A stretch of DNA of 17,242 bases, taken from Candidatus Zhuqueibacterota bacterium. GTDB taxonomy: Bacteria > Zhuqueibacterota > Zhuqueibacteria > Residuimicrobiales > Krinioviventaceae. The notes under the pieces are model-generated. The model saw nothing but the letters and a program-made list of their open reading frames with translations, had not been told where the DNA came from and searched no databases. Location: assembly GCA_003854995.1 (NCBI GenBank), contig RQOI01000226.1:1-17242 (forward strand), written 5' to 3'. Below are positions 7,001 to 14,786 of this stretch, one piece after another (position 1 is the first letter of the stretch; every line of letters begins with the position of its first letter). A program made the position numbers and the translations under genes.

Positions 7001-7879
7001 TCAATATCGTCCGATATAGATCGCTGTCAAGCCAACCAGCATGTCCGCCTTGAGAAGGGCGCTTAACAGGCGATAATTTGAGCGAACCGGTTTCATCCAC
7101 ATGGAAAAGATGGTCGTCAACAGCACGGTATTGACGCCCAGGTTGACGACAACCAGATACCATGTCCCATAGATGCCGAAAAGAAAGGGCGCCTGGGTGA
7201 TGAGAATCAACGCCATCAACAGGATCGTCACCATTATTTTGGCCGGCCGCATGCCGTAGCGAATCGGCATGGTCCGTGCGCCATCCCGCGCATCTCCATC
7301 GACATCTTCCATGTCTTTGATGATTTCGCGCCCAAAATGTATGAGGAAAGCAAAAAGTGCGGGAAAGAGTGCATCCTGCACTCCCCCGACAGCCACGCCG
7401 CCGAAGATGAATGCGAATGCCGTCGCCAGGCTGACGGTCACATTGCCGATGAGCACCTTGCGTTTCAGCGAGGCGCTGTAGAGATAGAGCAGCACGGCAA
7501 AAATGACCGCAATGACCAGGGTCTTTTCATTGATCAATGCACTGCTCACCACCCCCAAGAGAAAGAAAATAATCGAAAAAATGGATGCTTCTTTTGGGGT
7601 GATCAAACCTTTGGGAAGTGGTCGATAAGGTCGATTTATTCGATCAATCTCAAGGTCATAGACATCATTTATGGCATTCGCTGCGGCGGTCATGCATGCG
7701 CCGGTCAAACAGGCAAATAAGGCACTCTCCCACTTGTCCCATCCGCAAATAACGATAGCGACCAGAATGGACAAAAAAGAGATGACCACGTTCACGGGGC
7801 GCGATAATATTAAAAATCCCCGCCATTTATCGACTAAACGGGGGAACAACTCTCCAATGCAACTTTTCGTGCAAGCCAT
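7001..7879 (-). CDS. UbiA-family prenyltransferase, DGGGP-synthase-like
   Basis: An integral membrane prenyltransferase that attaches an isoprenoid chain to an acceptor. Two Asp-rich magnesium/diphosphate motifs are seen: NDVYDLEID at 71-79, followed by RINRPYRPLPKG, and KDMEDVDGD at 188-196 within GREIIKDMEDVDGDARDGARTMP. About eight hydrophobic helices are distributed between 27 and 290, as expected for UbiA (usual length 280-300). The second motif context resembles digeranylgeranylglyceryl-phosphate synthases and their bacterial relatives more than UbiA or MenA, so an ether-lipid role is possible; a quinone role is not excluded. The start at 7879 has no good Shine-Dalgarno, and the true start may lie a few codons downstream. 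It is first in the minus-strand cluster with dtd, maf, mpl and the R3H gene. Confidence 0.85.
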   Translation of the reverse strand: MACTKSCIGELFPRLVDKWRGFLILSRPVNVVISFLSILVAIVICGWDKWESALFACLTGACMTAAANAINDVYDLEIDRINRPYRPLPKGLITPKEASIFSIIFFLLGVVSSALINEKTLVIAVIFAVLLYLYSASLKRKVLIGNVTVSLATAFAFIFGGVAVGGVQDALFPALFAFLIHFGREIIKDMEDVDGDARDGARTMPIRYGMRPAKIMVTILLMALILITQAPFLFGIYGTWYLVVVNLGVNTVLLTTIFSMWMKPVRSNYRLLSALLKADMLVGLTAIYIGRY

Positions 7880-7930
7880 TAAATTTAAGACTCACGGCGC
7901 TAAAATACAAGATTAATTTCAATTTTCACT

Positions 7931-7994
7931 TGCCTGGCACCTTTTCGAATGCATACAAATACAAAAAAAATATTCCCTTAAAAGGTGCCAGGCA
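7931..7994. repeat. Perfect 15-bp inverted repeat with self-palindromic arms
   Basis: TGCCTGGCACCTTTT at 7931-7945 is exactly inverted at 7980-7994, with a 34-base AT-rich spacer. Each arm itself contains a near-palindrome around TGCC(T/A)GGCA. A second perfect 8-bp pair, ACTTGCCT (7928-7935) with AGGCAAGT (8001-8008), could compete with the first. It lies between the end of the NIF3 gene and the start of the UbiA gene, both on the minus strand. It may act as a transcript-end hairpin or be a REP-like element; no T-run follows on the minus strand, so a standard terminator is unlikely. The rest of 7880-8007 shows nothing firm; a weak minus-strand TATTTT at 7902-7907 could serve the UbiA gene. 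Confidence 0.8.
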
Positions 7995-8007
7995 CGTTAG
8001 AGGCAAG

Positions 8008-8748
8008 TCAAAGGGGATTCGGAATATCGATGAACTCAACCGCCACCTTGAATTTCTTTGCCACATGCTCACCCAGCGCCCGGATGCCGAGCCGTTCGGT
8101 CGCATAGTGGCCGGCAGAGATGAAATGGATGCCCCCTTCTTTGGCCAGATGCATGGTCGGTTCGCCGGCAGAACCGGTGATGAAGGCATCCAGATGACGA
8201 TCAATGGCCTCGACGATGGAGCGTTCGGCGCCGCCGGAGCAGATGCCGACGCGCTCGATTCGTTCCGGGCCGTAGTCGAAAAGCAGCGGCTCGCGGCCAT
8301 AGAGTTTTTTGACCTTGCGCACGAGGAGATCGACAGAACACGATTTGATGGCTCCCATGCACCCTACACCCGCAAACTCTTCCATATCGCTCATCGCCAG
8401 AGCCCTGGCAGCGAGGGCGTTATTGCCGATGTCCGGATGTTTATCGAGCGGCAGATGGTAGGCGAGCAGCGTCATCTCATGGCGCAAGAGCGTCGTAAGC
8501 CGTCTCTTAAAGCCGCCCTTGATGATCGGCGTCTCTCGATCCCATAACAGTCCATGATGAACAATGATCATATCGGCGCCCGCGTCAGCCGCTTTTTCGA
8601 AAAATTGCACCGACGCTGATACGCCGGTGACGATCTTGGCAACGGTCTCTTTACCCTCGACCTGCAGTCCTTGTGGACCGTAATCGTTGAATTCATCTAT
8701 TTTCATATAATCATTCAAATAGGCAGTGATGACATCGCGCTCGACCAT
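8008..8748 (-). CDS. NIF3-like dinuclear metal-center protein
   Basis: A member of the NIF3/YbgI family, widespread cytoplasmic proteins that form toroidal hexamers holding two metal ions per subunit. Their function is poorly defined; some are labelled GTP cyclohydrolase 1 type 2. Metal-ligand motifs are visible: VHHGLLW with H64 and H65, YHLPLD with D102, followed by the conserved DIGNN, and the C-terminal GHYATER with H212 and E216. The length of 246 fits the short form lacking the inserted PII-like domain. ATG 8748 is preceded by TTGAGGG about 4 bases upstream. It lies 32 bases after the Gfo/Idh/MocA gene and is probably the last gene of the GWxTD operon. Confidence 0.92.
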   Translation of the reverse strand: MVERDVITAYLNDYMKIDEFNDYGPQGLQVEGKETVAKIVTGVSASVQFFEKAADAGADMIIVHHGLLWDRETPIIKGGFKRRLTTLLRHEMTLLAYHLPLDKHPDIGNNALAARALAMSDMEEFAGVGCMGAIKSCSVDLLVRKVKKLYGREPLLFDYGPERIERVGICSGGAERSIVEAIDRHLDAFITGSAGEPTMHLAKEGGIHFISAGHYATERLGIRALGEHVAKKFKVAVEFIDIPNPL

Positions 8749-8780
8749 AGGCCCTCAAGTTTATTGTTCGTAATGACGTG

Positions 8781-9800
8781 TCAAAAATAAATCTCGTGCC
8801 CGGTGCGCGCGCACTCGTATATCGCCAGAATCAACTGCAGCGGCTGCCGGGCGACCTCGCCGCTGACCATGGGCTGTCGCCCGGCGCGGATAGCATCGAC
8901 GATATCCGTGAACTGGCGCACAAATGGCGTGACATCAATATCGGTCGGATCAGCAGCGCTGCCGGCATCCGCATCCGCTGTTGTCTCGGGATCGCAGCCT
9001 TTGACATGCAGGAAGACCATCTTGTCGCCCACAATGCTGAGCGTCCCGTTTGTCCCATGGATATCGAGTCGCGCCGGCATCCCCGGAAACATCGCGGTTG
9101 ATGCCTCGATGACTCCCAGTCCGCCGTTTTGAAACTCGAGCAGAGCAATCCCTGTATCTTCAACCTCGACGTCGTGCGCCAGCGTCCCGGTCTTGGCATA
9201 GACGGATTTCACCGGCCCCATGGCCGAGATGAGCAAATCGATAAAATGGATGCCCTGATTGATGAACGCGCCGCCGCCATCCAGCGCCCAGGTGCCGCGC
9301 CAGGCAGCGCTGTCATAGTAGGCCTGCGGCCGGAACCATTTGATATACGCATCCCCCTGGATGAGCTGTCCCAGACGATCAGCGGCAAGAATCTTGTACA
9401 TTTTTCGCATGCCGTCCATGAAACGATACTGACTGATGACGGCAAGTGTGACATTGTTCTCCTTGCAGGCAGCGATCAAATCATCCGCTCTCTGCAAGGT
9501 CACATCGATCGGTTTTTCAACGACGACGTGCTTGCCGGCCCTGGCCGCCTCGATGCCGACCTCCGCGTGCAGTCCCGACGGCAGGATGATATCCACGACA
9601 TCGATGTCCTCGCGCCACAACAGGCGATGATAGTCTGTCTCCCAGTCCAGGTGAAATGGCTCGGCGAATGTTCGCACCCGTGCTGCATCGCGCCGGCAAA
9701 TGGCGATGGGCTGCGCGCCGTCCGTCTGCTGCCAGCCGATGACATGACTCAAAGCGACGTTGCCGGCGCCGATAATGCCAATGCCCAATGCGTCATTCAT
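8781..9800 (-). CDS. Gfo/Idh/MocA-family NAD(P)-dependent oxidoreductase
   Basis: Probably a sugar or cyclitol dehydrogenase. The N-terminal Rossmann fold begins IGIIGAGNVA (residues 7-16) and the family's catalytic-type EKP is intact at 95-97 (VVVEKPIDV). The substrate-side motif GGGAFINQGIHFIDLL at 175-190 places H185 and D188 where the family has catalytic or structural residues. The length, 339 residues, is typical. The ATG overlaps the stop of the upstream GWxTD gene as ATGA, with a weak GAG upstream, so translation is likely coupled. The substrate cannot be assigned; a link to envelope sugars would be speculation. Confidence 0.92.
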   Translation of the reverse strand: MNDALGIGIIGAGNVALSHVIGWQQTDGAQPIAICRRDAARVRTFAEPFHLDWETDYHRLLWREDIDVVDIILPSGLHAEVGIEAARAGKHVVVEKPIDVTLQRADDLIAACKENNVTLAVISQYRFMDGMRKMYKILAADRLGQLIQGDAYIKWFRPQAYYDSAAWRGTWALDGGGAFINQGIHFIDLLISAMGPVKSVYAKTGTLAHDVEVEDTGIALLEFQNGGLGVIEASTAMFPGMPARLDIHGTNGTLSIVGDKMVFLHVKGCDPETTADADAGSAADPTDIDVTPFVRQFTDIVDAIRAGRQPMVSGEVARQPLQLILAIYECARTGHEIYF

Positions 9801-12073
9801 TGCAGCTCGAAATTAATTTTGCGCGCGGCCGAGTCGCCTTTTCCCGACACGAATGCGGTGACGCCCAGTTCGTAAATGCCAGGTACGTTTTTGCCGAGAT
9901 CGAGCGCAATATACTCGATCGATGTCGGCGCGCTGCTTTCGCGTTCCAGCTGGTTCGATATGGAGGGTTGCGGATTGCGGAAAATTCGACCAATTTTTTT
10001 GATAATGCCTTTTGTTCGCTCCTCGAGCAAACGGACATTGTAGCGGACGACAAAATCCTCTCTTCTGTTCATCCCGGCGTCCAGGTTATAGAGTTCGAAA
10101 TAGATATGAACAGGATTATTTCGATCAAACAGCTTGCCGGGATTGGGTATCACGGTCAAGCCGTTCTTATAGAACAAATCCTGCTGCTGCGCCGGACGAA
10201 TGGATTTTGCCAGCACCAGGCCGCTCATCTTTATTTTTTCTTCGGCATAGTCAGAGACATTCATGCGGAATTTATAGCCGCCGATCGCCTCATCATTCGG
10301 CGTGCGAATATCCAAAGCGACCTGATACTCTCCCGGCGGGCCGGTGAAATCAAATTGCGATGGCCAGAAATCCATTGATTCGGCTGTCTCGGCGATATGC
10401 CCTATTTGCACATTCTGATGCACCTGCACGAGCGGATCGAGCGACATGTCAAAGACAGCAAAGTTGAGGCTGACGCTATCCTGCATGGTATAGGGCGCAT
10501 TCTCCGGCAACACATCGTCTTTAACCAGGGAAAAGTACAATTCACACCTGGATACATCGGGTCCTTCCCGAAAGGTGGCCATATAAAACGGGAAGAATAT
10601 CGAGCGGAGCTGTTTGCTCCAGGAATGTTGATCCGTATCCATGCCGATCTGCACCAGCGCCTGAGACTGCTGCTTCATCTCGTGATCGATAGAGATCGCC
10701 TCCAGGCTATTGGCGGTGTACAATCGACCGAAAATCGGGTCCATGTTCAAACGGCTTTCCGCCATATACTGAGGGATGGACGGGATGAAACGCCAATTGT
10801 TGCCGGCCTGCGTGTCATCCTGCCAAAAATGAAAGATCAGCTTTTTATTCAACTGGCCGCGGGGATAGTAGACCCATGTTTCATTCAAGGGCGCGCCACC
10901 CTCGACGTGAAAGGCGCGGTCATCGGGCTCTCCATGTCGGATATAGACAAGTCCTTTATCATTGTACTTGTCATTCAACTCAAAAATGCGAGGAAATGAT
11001 AAATAATTCAACTTGTCGGGATTATTCACCTGCGAACGCACACCGTCGAAATAATAGTCTTGCTCCGCCGCGATGACGCGCCGCACATGCTCGACCATTC
11101 GATAGTTCATCTGCGATGCCGGCATCGGATTCCGACCCAGCCACATCTTTATGAAAAATTCTTGCTTATCCTCAACGCTGCGGAGATCGCGATAGTGCAA
11201 CCACTCTGCATCCGACAAAATAAACTTGACATCCTCGAACATCAGCTCAGCGTCCACAGTGCTGCGGATGCTCCGGAGGGCTTTCTCATAATAGTACTGA
11301 CAGGAATCCTGCTGTCCCAGCTGGTATTTCACTTTTGCCTGTGCGATGCCCAGCGGGACCCGCATGTCGGAAGTGGTCGTTCCGGACAGCCGCTGAAAGA
11401 GAGACTCTGCGGCGAGGAACTCTTTCCGATGTCGATGGCTCTCTCCCAGATAGAGAGAATTTCGATCGCCGACCCTACCCGCGGCCCACGCATGAAACTC
11501 TTTCGGCTCGTTGAACAGAAAAGATTCATAAAAACGGTGGACACCGGCCCAGCTCTTTTCATCAGGAGCATGCAGCAGTTGCTGCTCTGCCAGGTCAACG
11601 GCCTGATCATAATCTTTCCAGTACTTTTTTAATAACGCAAAGTGATAATAAACATCTTTGTACGGACCGGCGAGCTCGATGACGCGGGCAAAGTGGCGCT
11701 CCGCGCGGCGCCAGTCTCGCGATTGCAGCACAAAGGCCTTGTATTTTCCAGTCTCCCGATAGCAGATGCCGAGATAATAGTGCGCTTCGACATCCTCGTT
11801 GTCCAGCTCGACGATGTCATTGAACCAATCCCTGGCATCCGCCCACTCTTGCTGCATGACATTGATTCTACCCAGATAGGAGAGCACGATCAAACTATCC
11901 GGATGGTCCTTCTGCAAATCGCGAAAAGCCCGTTCCGCCTCTCGCCACAGGTCAGCTTTGAACAGACGAATCCCTTCGCGTAAAGAATTCTCATAGTCCT
12001 CGGCTGAAAAGAGGTTCGCTGCGACGCCTGTCAAGGTGAGGATGAGAACGAGGAATTTTGCAAATAAAGACAT
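9797..12073 (-). CDS. Secreted TPR protein with a GWxTD-type domain
   Basis: A 758-residue exported protein. Residues 1-24 form a signal peptide (short basic start, hydrophobic LVLILTLTGVAA, then small residues near SA). TPR-like helical pairs run from about 25 to 290, for example AERAFRDLQKDHPDS and AHYYLGICYRETGKY. A GWxTD-like domain follows at about 300-420, with WLGRNPMPAS, the core KYNDKGLVYIRHGEPDD at 369-385 and ETWVYYP at 398-404. The name motif is degenerate here: GWxTD reads roughly KYNDK. The remaining part up to 758 is probably beta-rich. GWxTD proteins are of unknown function and are known from FCB-type and acidobacterial genomes. The start has GAAAGG six bases upstream and a plausible promoter further up. 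It leads an operon with the oxidoreductase and NIF3 genes. Confidence 0.85.
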   Translation of the reverse strand: MSLFAKFLVLILTLTGVAANLFSAEDYENSLREGIRLFKADLWREAERAFRDLQKDHPDSLIVLSYLGRINVMQQEWADARDWFNDIVELDNEDVEAHYYLGICYRETGKYKAFVLQSRDWRRAERHFARVIELAGPYKDVYYHFALLKKYWKDYDQAVDLAEQQLLHAPDEKSWAGVHRFYESFLFNEPKEFHAWAAGRVGDRNSLYLGESHRHRKEFLAAESLFQRLSGTTTSDMRVPLGIAQAKVKYQLGQQDSCQYYYEKALRSIRSTVDAELMFEDVKFILSDAEWLHYRDLRSVEDKQEFFIKMWLGRNPMPASQMNYRMVEHVRRVIAAEQDYYFDGVRSQVNNPDKLNYLSFPRIFELNDKYNDKGLVYIRHGEPDDRAFHVEGGAPLNETWVYYPRGQLNKKLIFHFWQDDTQAGNNWRFIPSIPQYMAESRLNMDPIFGRLYTANSLEAISIDHEMKQQSQALVQIGMDTDQHSWSKQLRSIFFPFYMATFREGPDVSRCELYFSLVKDDVLPENAPYTMQDSVSLNFAVFDMSLDPLVQVHQNVQIGHIAETAESMDFWPSQFDFTGPPGEYQVALDIRTPNDEAIGGYKFRMNVSDYAEEKIKMSGLVLAKSIRPAQQQDLFYKNGLTVIPNPGKLFDRNNPVHIYFELYNLDAGMNRREDFVVRYNVRLLEERTKGIIKKIGRIFRNPQPSISNQLERESSAPTSIEYIALDLGKNVPGIYELGVTAFVSGKGDSAARKINFELQ

Positions 12074-12102
12074 GCATGACCTTTCAACGGATCATTTTAA
12101 AC

Positions 12103-12131
12103 ATAATATGAAAATTCAACTTGAAACACAA
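12103..12131 (-). promoter_or_regulatory. Candidate sigma70-type promoter for the GWxTD operon
   Basis: On the minus strand TTGTGT (12126-12131) and TATTAT (12103-12108) are separated by exactly 17 bases, which would start transcription near 12096, about 20-25 bases before ATG 12073. It lies in the 166-base divergent region between the GWxTD gene and the nitroreductase gene. I saw no comparably spaced promoter on the plus strand for the nitroreductase. Confidence 0.4.
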
Positions 12132-12239
12132 GGATGAAAATGAGCTGTCGGATGCGGATGAAATTGAAAAACGCGGAATTTTATGGGCTGAAAACGGATT
12201 ATACCTGAAGAAAAACATGCAACAAATTGGGAGATAACC

Positions 12240-12842
12240 ATGGATATCAGGACAGCCATCGAAAACAGACGCAGCATTCGCAAGTTCAAACCAGATCCCA
12301 TTCCCCTCACAGATATCAAAGAGCTCGTTCGGCGAGCCAGCCTGGCGCCGAGCGTGAACAATTCGCAGCCGTGGCACTTTATCGTTGTGACGAAGAAGGA
12401 AAAGATAGCCGACATTGCGCAGATGGTTCATAAAAAGGTGCATGCGGTCTTTGAGGGTGACAAGACCAATGTGACCAAGACAGTCGATTATTTTTCCACT
12501 ATTTTTGAAAAAGCGCCTGTGGTCATTTTTATTGCCGCAGAGCCGTATGAGGCGATTGCCGACGAGTTGATTCCGCACGACCGAATCGACGAGATGCGTC
12601 AGCGCCCGAACATTCAGAGCCTGGGCGCAGCCGTTGAAAACCTTTTGCTCTCAGCGGTCGAAATGGGCTATGGGGCATGCTGGCTCAGTGGCCTGATGGT
12701 GGCGCGTGCAGAGTTGGAGCAGACGCTCGGCATAGAGGCGCCGTTCGAGCTCATGACCGCGGTCGCGCTGGGACTCCCTGATGGCGAGCCCGGGCGACGA
12801 AAGAAAAAAGATTTGGCCGAAATTTTCACGCTGATCGACTAG
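12240..12842 (+). CDS. Nitroreductase-family flavoprotein
   Basis: An FMN-dependent NAD(P)H oxidoreductase of the nitroreductase fold, about 200 residues, presumably a cytoplasmic dimer. The N-terminus shows the FMN-phosphate-binding RRSIRKF (10-16), then APSVNNSQPWHFIVV (35-49), where the family has SxxNxQPW. The region near 127-148 (LGAAVENLLLSAVEMGYGACW) is the conserved helix and loop before the GW/CW dimer segment. Natural substrates of this family are diverse and cannot be set here. ATG 12240 is well supported by GGGAG at 12229-12233, six bases upstream. It is a single-gene unit, convergent with the EEP-domain gene 59 bases away. I see no clear terminator in that gap. Confidence 0.92.
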   Translation: MDIRTAIENRRSIRKFKPDPIPLTDIKELVRRASLAPSVNNSQPWHFIVVTKKEKIADIAQMVHKKVHAVFEGDKTNVTKTVDYFSTIFEKAPVVIFIAAEPYEAIADELIPHDRIDEMRQRPNIQSLGAAVENLLLSAVEMGYGACWLSGLMVARAELEQTLGIEAPFELMTAVALGLPDGEPGRRKKKDLAEIFTLID

Positions 12843-12901
12843 CTCGAGCAGCTCAGCCATTTGTGTTCGACGATCATTTAGCGACCAAGGGGGGATCGGT
12901 T

Positions 12902-14110
12902 TCATTTCAGAACAACAGTGATGATCTGGGGGACATGATCAAACGCGCCAATCGCGTGCAGCTGTGCCGTCAAAATCTCGAATTCACGCGAGAGAAAAAC
13001 ATGGTCGATGCGAAAGCTGTTGAAAGCAAAGCCAGCCAAGGCGTCGGGCAGCTTGGTCTGTATGTTCCATTTGCCAAAGGTCGCACCCAAGCCCCAGCCT
13101 GCTGCAGCGAAAGCGTTATCGAAAGAGCGATCAAACAGGCGGTAAACAGTGCCGTTCGGCGTATCATTGAAATCACCGGTGAGAATCGTCGGACCATTCA
13201 GCGTCCTGGCATAAGCAATCAACGCCTGGGCCTGTTCCTGTTGCTGACTGAAAGCGTCTGAAAGCATCTGATAAGTGCCGGCAGCATCCGGTGCAGTGAA
13301 AAGCTCGCCGAGGTATCGATAGGCATGATGAAGATGACAGTTGATCACATTGATATGGCGGTCATCATAGCGGATGACAGCATGATTGACCGCATGCTGG
13401 GACTTTGTTTTCAGAGGGATGTGATCGCCGTACAAAATCTCTTTTCGTGACAGAATCATGACATCATTTCTGCCAAAACCTCGTGCCGGGGCCAAATAAA
13501 ATGGGTAAAGGTCGCCCAATTTCTGCAAGATGATGCGTTGATCGTGCATGGTCACTTCCTGCAGGCAGACGATATCCGGAAAACGCTTGCGGATGAATTG
13601 GACGGTGCGCTCGTCATCCAGGGCAGCCCTGGTGTTGATATTGAAGGACATGATGCTGAGCCCCGGTGGTGATGCCGCAAAAGATGGGAGCAGCTGCGCC
13701 CTATAATGCATGATCATGCCGCAAAGAGCGAGCGAAAAAAAAGCCAGCTCTATGCTGACAGTGCGGGATTTGCGGATGTATGCGGCCCACAAGACAAAAA
13801 AAACAGAGAGAAAGACGAATTGAAGTCGAAACAGCAGCTCGATATTGGCGAGCATGGTCACGCACAAGACGACAAATAAAAAGGTGCTGATGTCGCGCAC
13901 AATCTGTCCCCGGAAGAGTCTGCGATAGAGCAGAATGATATAGACGGGCAGAGTGATGGCCAGCGGCAGCCAGAGCATGTCGTTCAAAATGCTGGCAGCC
14001 ATGTGCAAAACAGGGCGTTCGCCGACGAGTGCGGCTCGCACGGGACAATTCCAGATGAATATTTCGACCAGGGTATAAAAGAGCCAAATCATGCGCTTGT
14101 GCACTTTCAT
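12902..14110 (-). CDS. Membrane-anchored endonuclease/exonuclease/phosphatase-family protein
   Basis: A 402-residue protein with an N-terminal membrane region (about 7-140, four or five hydrophobic helices) followed by an EEP (DNase I-like) domain. Catalytic-type motifs are present in order: MSFNI at 154-158, LQEV with E185, GDFND at 312-316, RIDHVF at 367-372 and FDH at 390-392, so the metal-dependent phosphodiesterase/phosphatase site looks intact. Related proteins act on nucleic acids, phosphoinositides or sphingolipids; the substrate here is unknown. The start at ATG 14110 is chosen because the frame upstream lacks hydrophobic or conserved character. No clear Shine-Dalgarno is seen, and ATG 14092 is an alternative. 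Confidence 0.85.
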   Translation of the reverse strand: MKVHKRMIWLFYTLVEIFIWNCPVRAALVGERPVLHMAASILNDMLWLPLAITLPVYIILLYRRLFRGQIVRDISTFLFVVLCVTMLANIELLFRLQFVFLSVFFVLWAAYIRKSRTVSIELAFFSLALCGMIMHYRAQLLPSFAASPPGLSIMSFNINTRAALDDERTVQFIRKRFPDIVCLQEVTMHDQRIILQKLGDLYPFYLAPARGFGRNDVMILSRKEILYGDHIPLKTKSQHAVNHAVIRYDDRHINVINCHLHHAYRYLGELFTAPDAAGTYQMLSDAFSQQQEQAQALIAYARTLNGPTILTGDFNDTPNGTVYRLFDRSFDNAFAAAGWGLGATFGKWNIQTKLPDALAGFAFNSFRIDHVFLSREFEILTAQLHAIGAFDHVPQIITVVLK

Positions 14111-14212
14111 TTCATAGCTACTATATATCAACCGCACCGGCAAAGTGCAGACAACGACGACTGCGTATTCCGTACAGGTTCTTAAAGGCCACAGATTTAA
14201 GCGGGTAGATGA

Positions 14213-14228
14213 GTGCCGGCAGCGGCAC
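14213..14228. other. Small hairpin between anti-sigma and EEP genes
   Basis: GTGCCG (14213-14218) and CGGCAC (14223-14228) form a perfect 6-bp stem with a 4-base loop, about 40 bases past the anti-sigma stop. No T-run follows on either strand, so it is at best a weak transcript-end or processing structure. The rest of the 154-base gap (14111-14264) shows no clear promoter. Confidence 0.35.
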
Positions 14229-14264
14229 AGGGTGAGGATATTGGCTCGTTCGGCGGCGGCCGTT

Positions 14265-14786
14265 TCACTGATCAGCGACCGGCTTGAATCGGGGCTGCAA
14301 CAGAAATCGATCCAGCAGGTAGAGTCCGACAAATCCGACGAGCAAGATCACGATAAAAAATCCGTTAAAGTGAATTTTAGTGAGGGCGCTTTGCATGGGC
14401 ACGCCCAGCTGCTGCGCAAGGTCCTTGAACGCGTCCGCCGTCGTCTTGGCTGTGGCGGTGAACGTATCGACCTGGACATAGGTGAGAACGACATTGATGA
14501 CCGCGATGGCCGCGGCAAGGATGAAAAATATCTGCAGCAGGCCAAATTGCAGCGAGCCAATGGCGCGCTTGTGTGTCTGGCGGATCACTTTGCGGGTGAA
14601 ATTCTTCGGCAGTTCAAAATCCGGCTCTCTTTCCAGAGCGGCAAAGACGTCCTGGTAGGACGCCAGCAGGTCACGACACTGCTCGCACTCTTCCAGGTGC
14701 TGCCGCACCTCCTCCCTCTCCCTGGCGGAGATATTGCCGTCCAGGTAATCCTGCATTGTGTCATCATTCAAATGGTTCATCATCAT
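14265..14786 (-). CDS. Zinc-binding transmembrane anti-sigma factor
   Basis: Likely holds the ECF sigma factor encoded just upstream inactive at the inner membrane. The N-terminal cytoplasmic domain carries the ZAS motif H30-x3-C34-x2-C37 (within RQHLEECEQC). Two hydrophobic segments lie at about 81-104 and 141-163, so the linker of about 35 residues between them would be periplasmic and the basic tail cytoplasmic. A single transmembrane helix is more usual for this family, so the second helix is a small oddity. The start at 14786 gives MMMNHL; its ATG overlaps the sigma stop as ATGA, and AGAGGA lies about 7 bases upstream. Overlap and order (sigma, then anti-sigma) are typical of such pairs. 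Partner assignment is inferred from context. Confidence 0.88.
   Translation of the reverse strand: MMMNHLNDDTMQDYLDGNISAREREEVRQHLEECEQCRDLLASYQDVFAALEREPDFELPKNFTRKVIRQTHKRAIGSLQFGLLQIFFILAAAIAVINVVLTYVQVDTFTATAKTTADAFKDLAQQLGVPMQSALTKIHFNGFFIVILLVGFVGLYLLDRFLLQPRFKPVADQ

Noticed and set aside
10397..10999. A 200-codon open frame on the plus strand
   Set aside because: It is antisense to the GWxTD gene; no ribosome binding site or domain.
12843..12901. A bidirectional terminator between nitroreductase and EEP genes
   Set aside because: Only short, imperfect complementarities around GAGC/GCTC and no T-runs are present.
14145..14185. AAC-N16-GTC upstream of the EEP gene as another ECF promoter
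   Set aside because: The spacing differs by one base from the paired promoters and the -35 lacks TGCAAC; such short matches arise easily by chance.
14111..14332. An upstream extension of the EEP gene by 74 codons
   Set aside because: It runs into the anti-sigma gene and shows Cys/Arg/Ser-rich, non-conserved sequence; hydrophobic coding character begins at ATG 14110.
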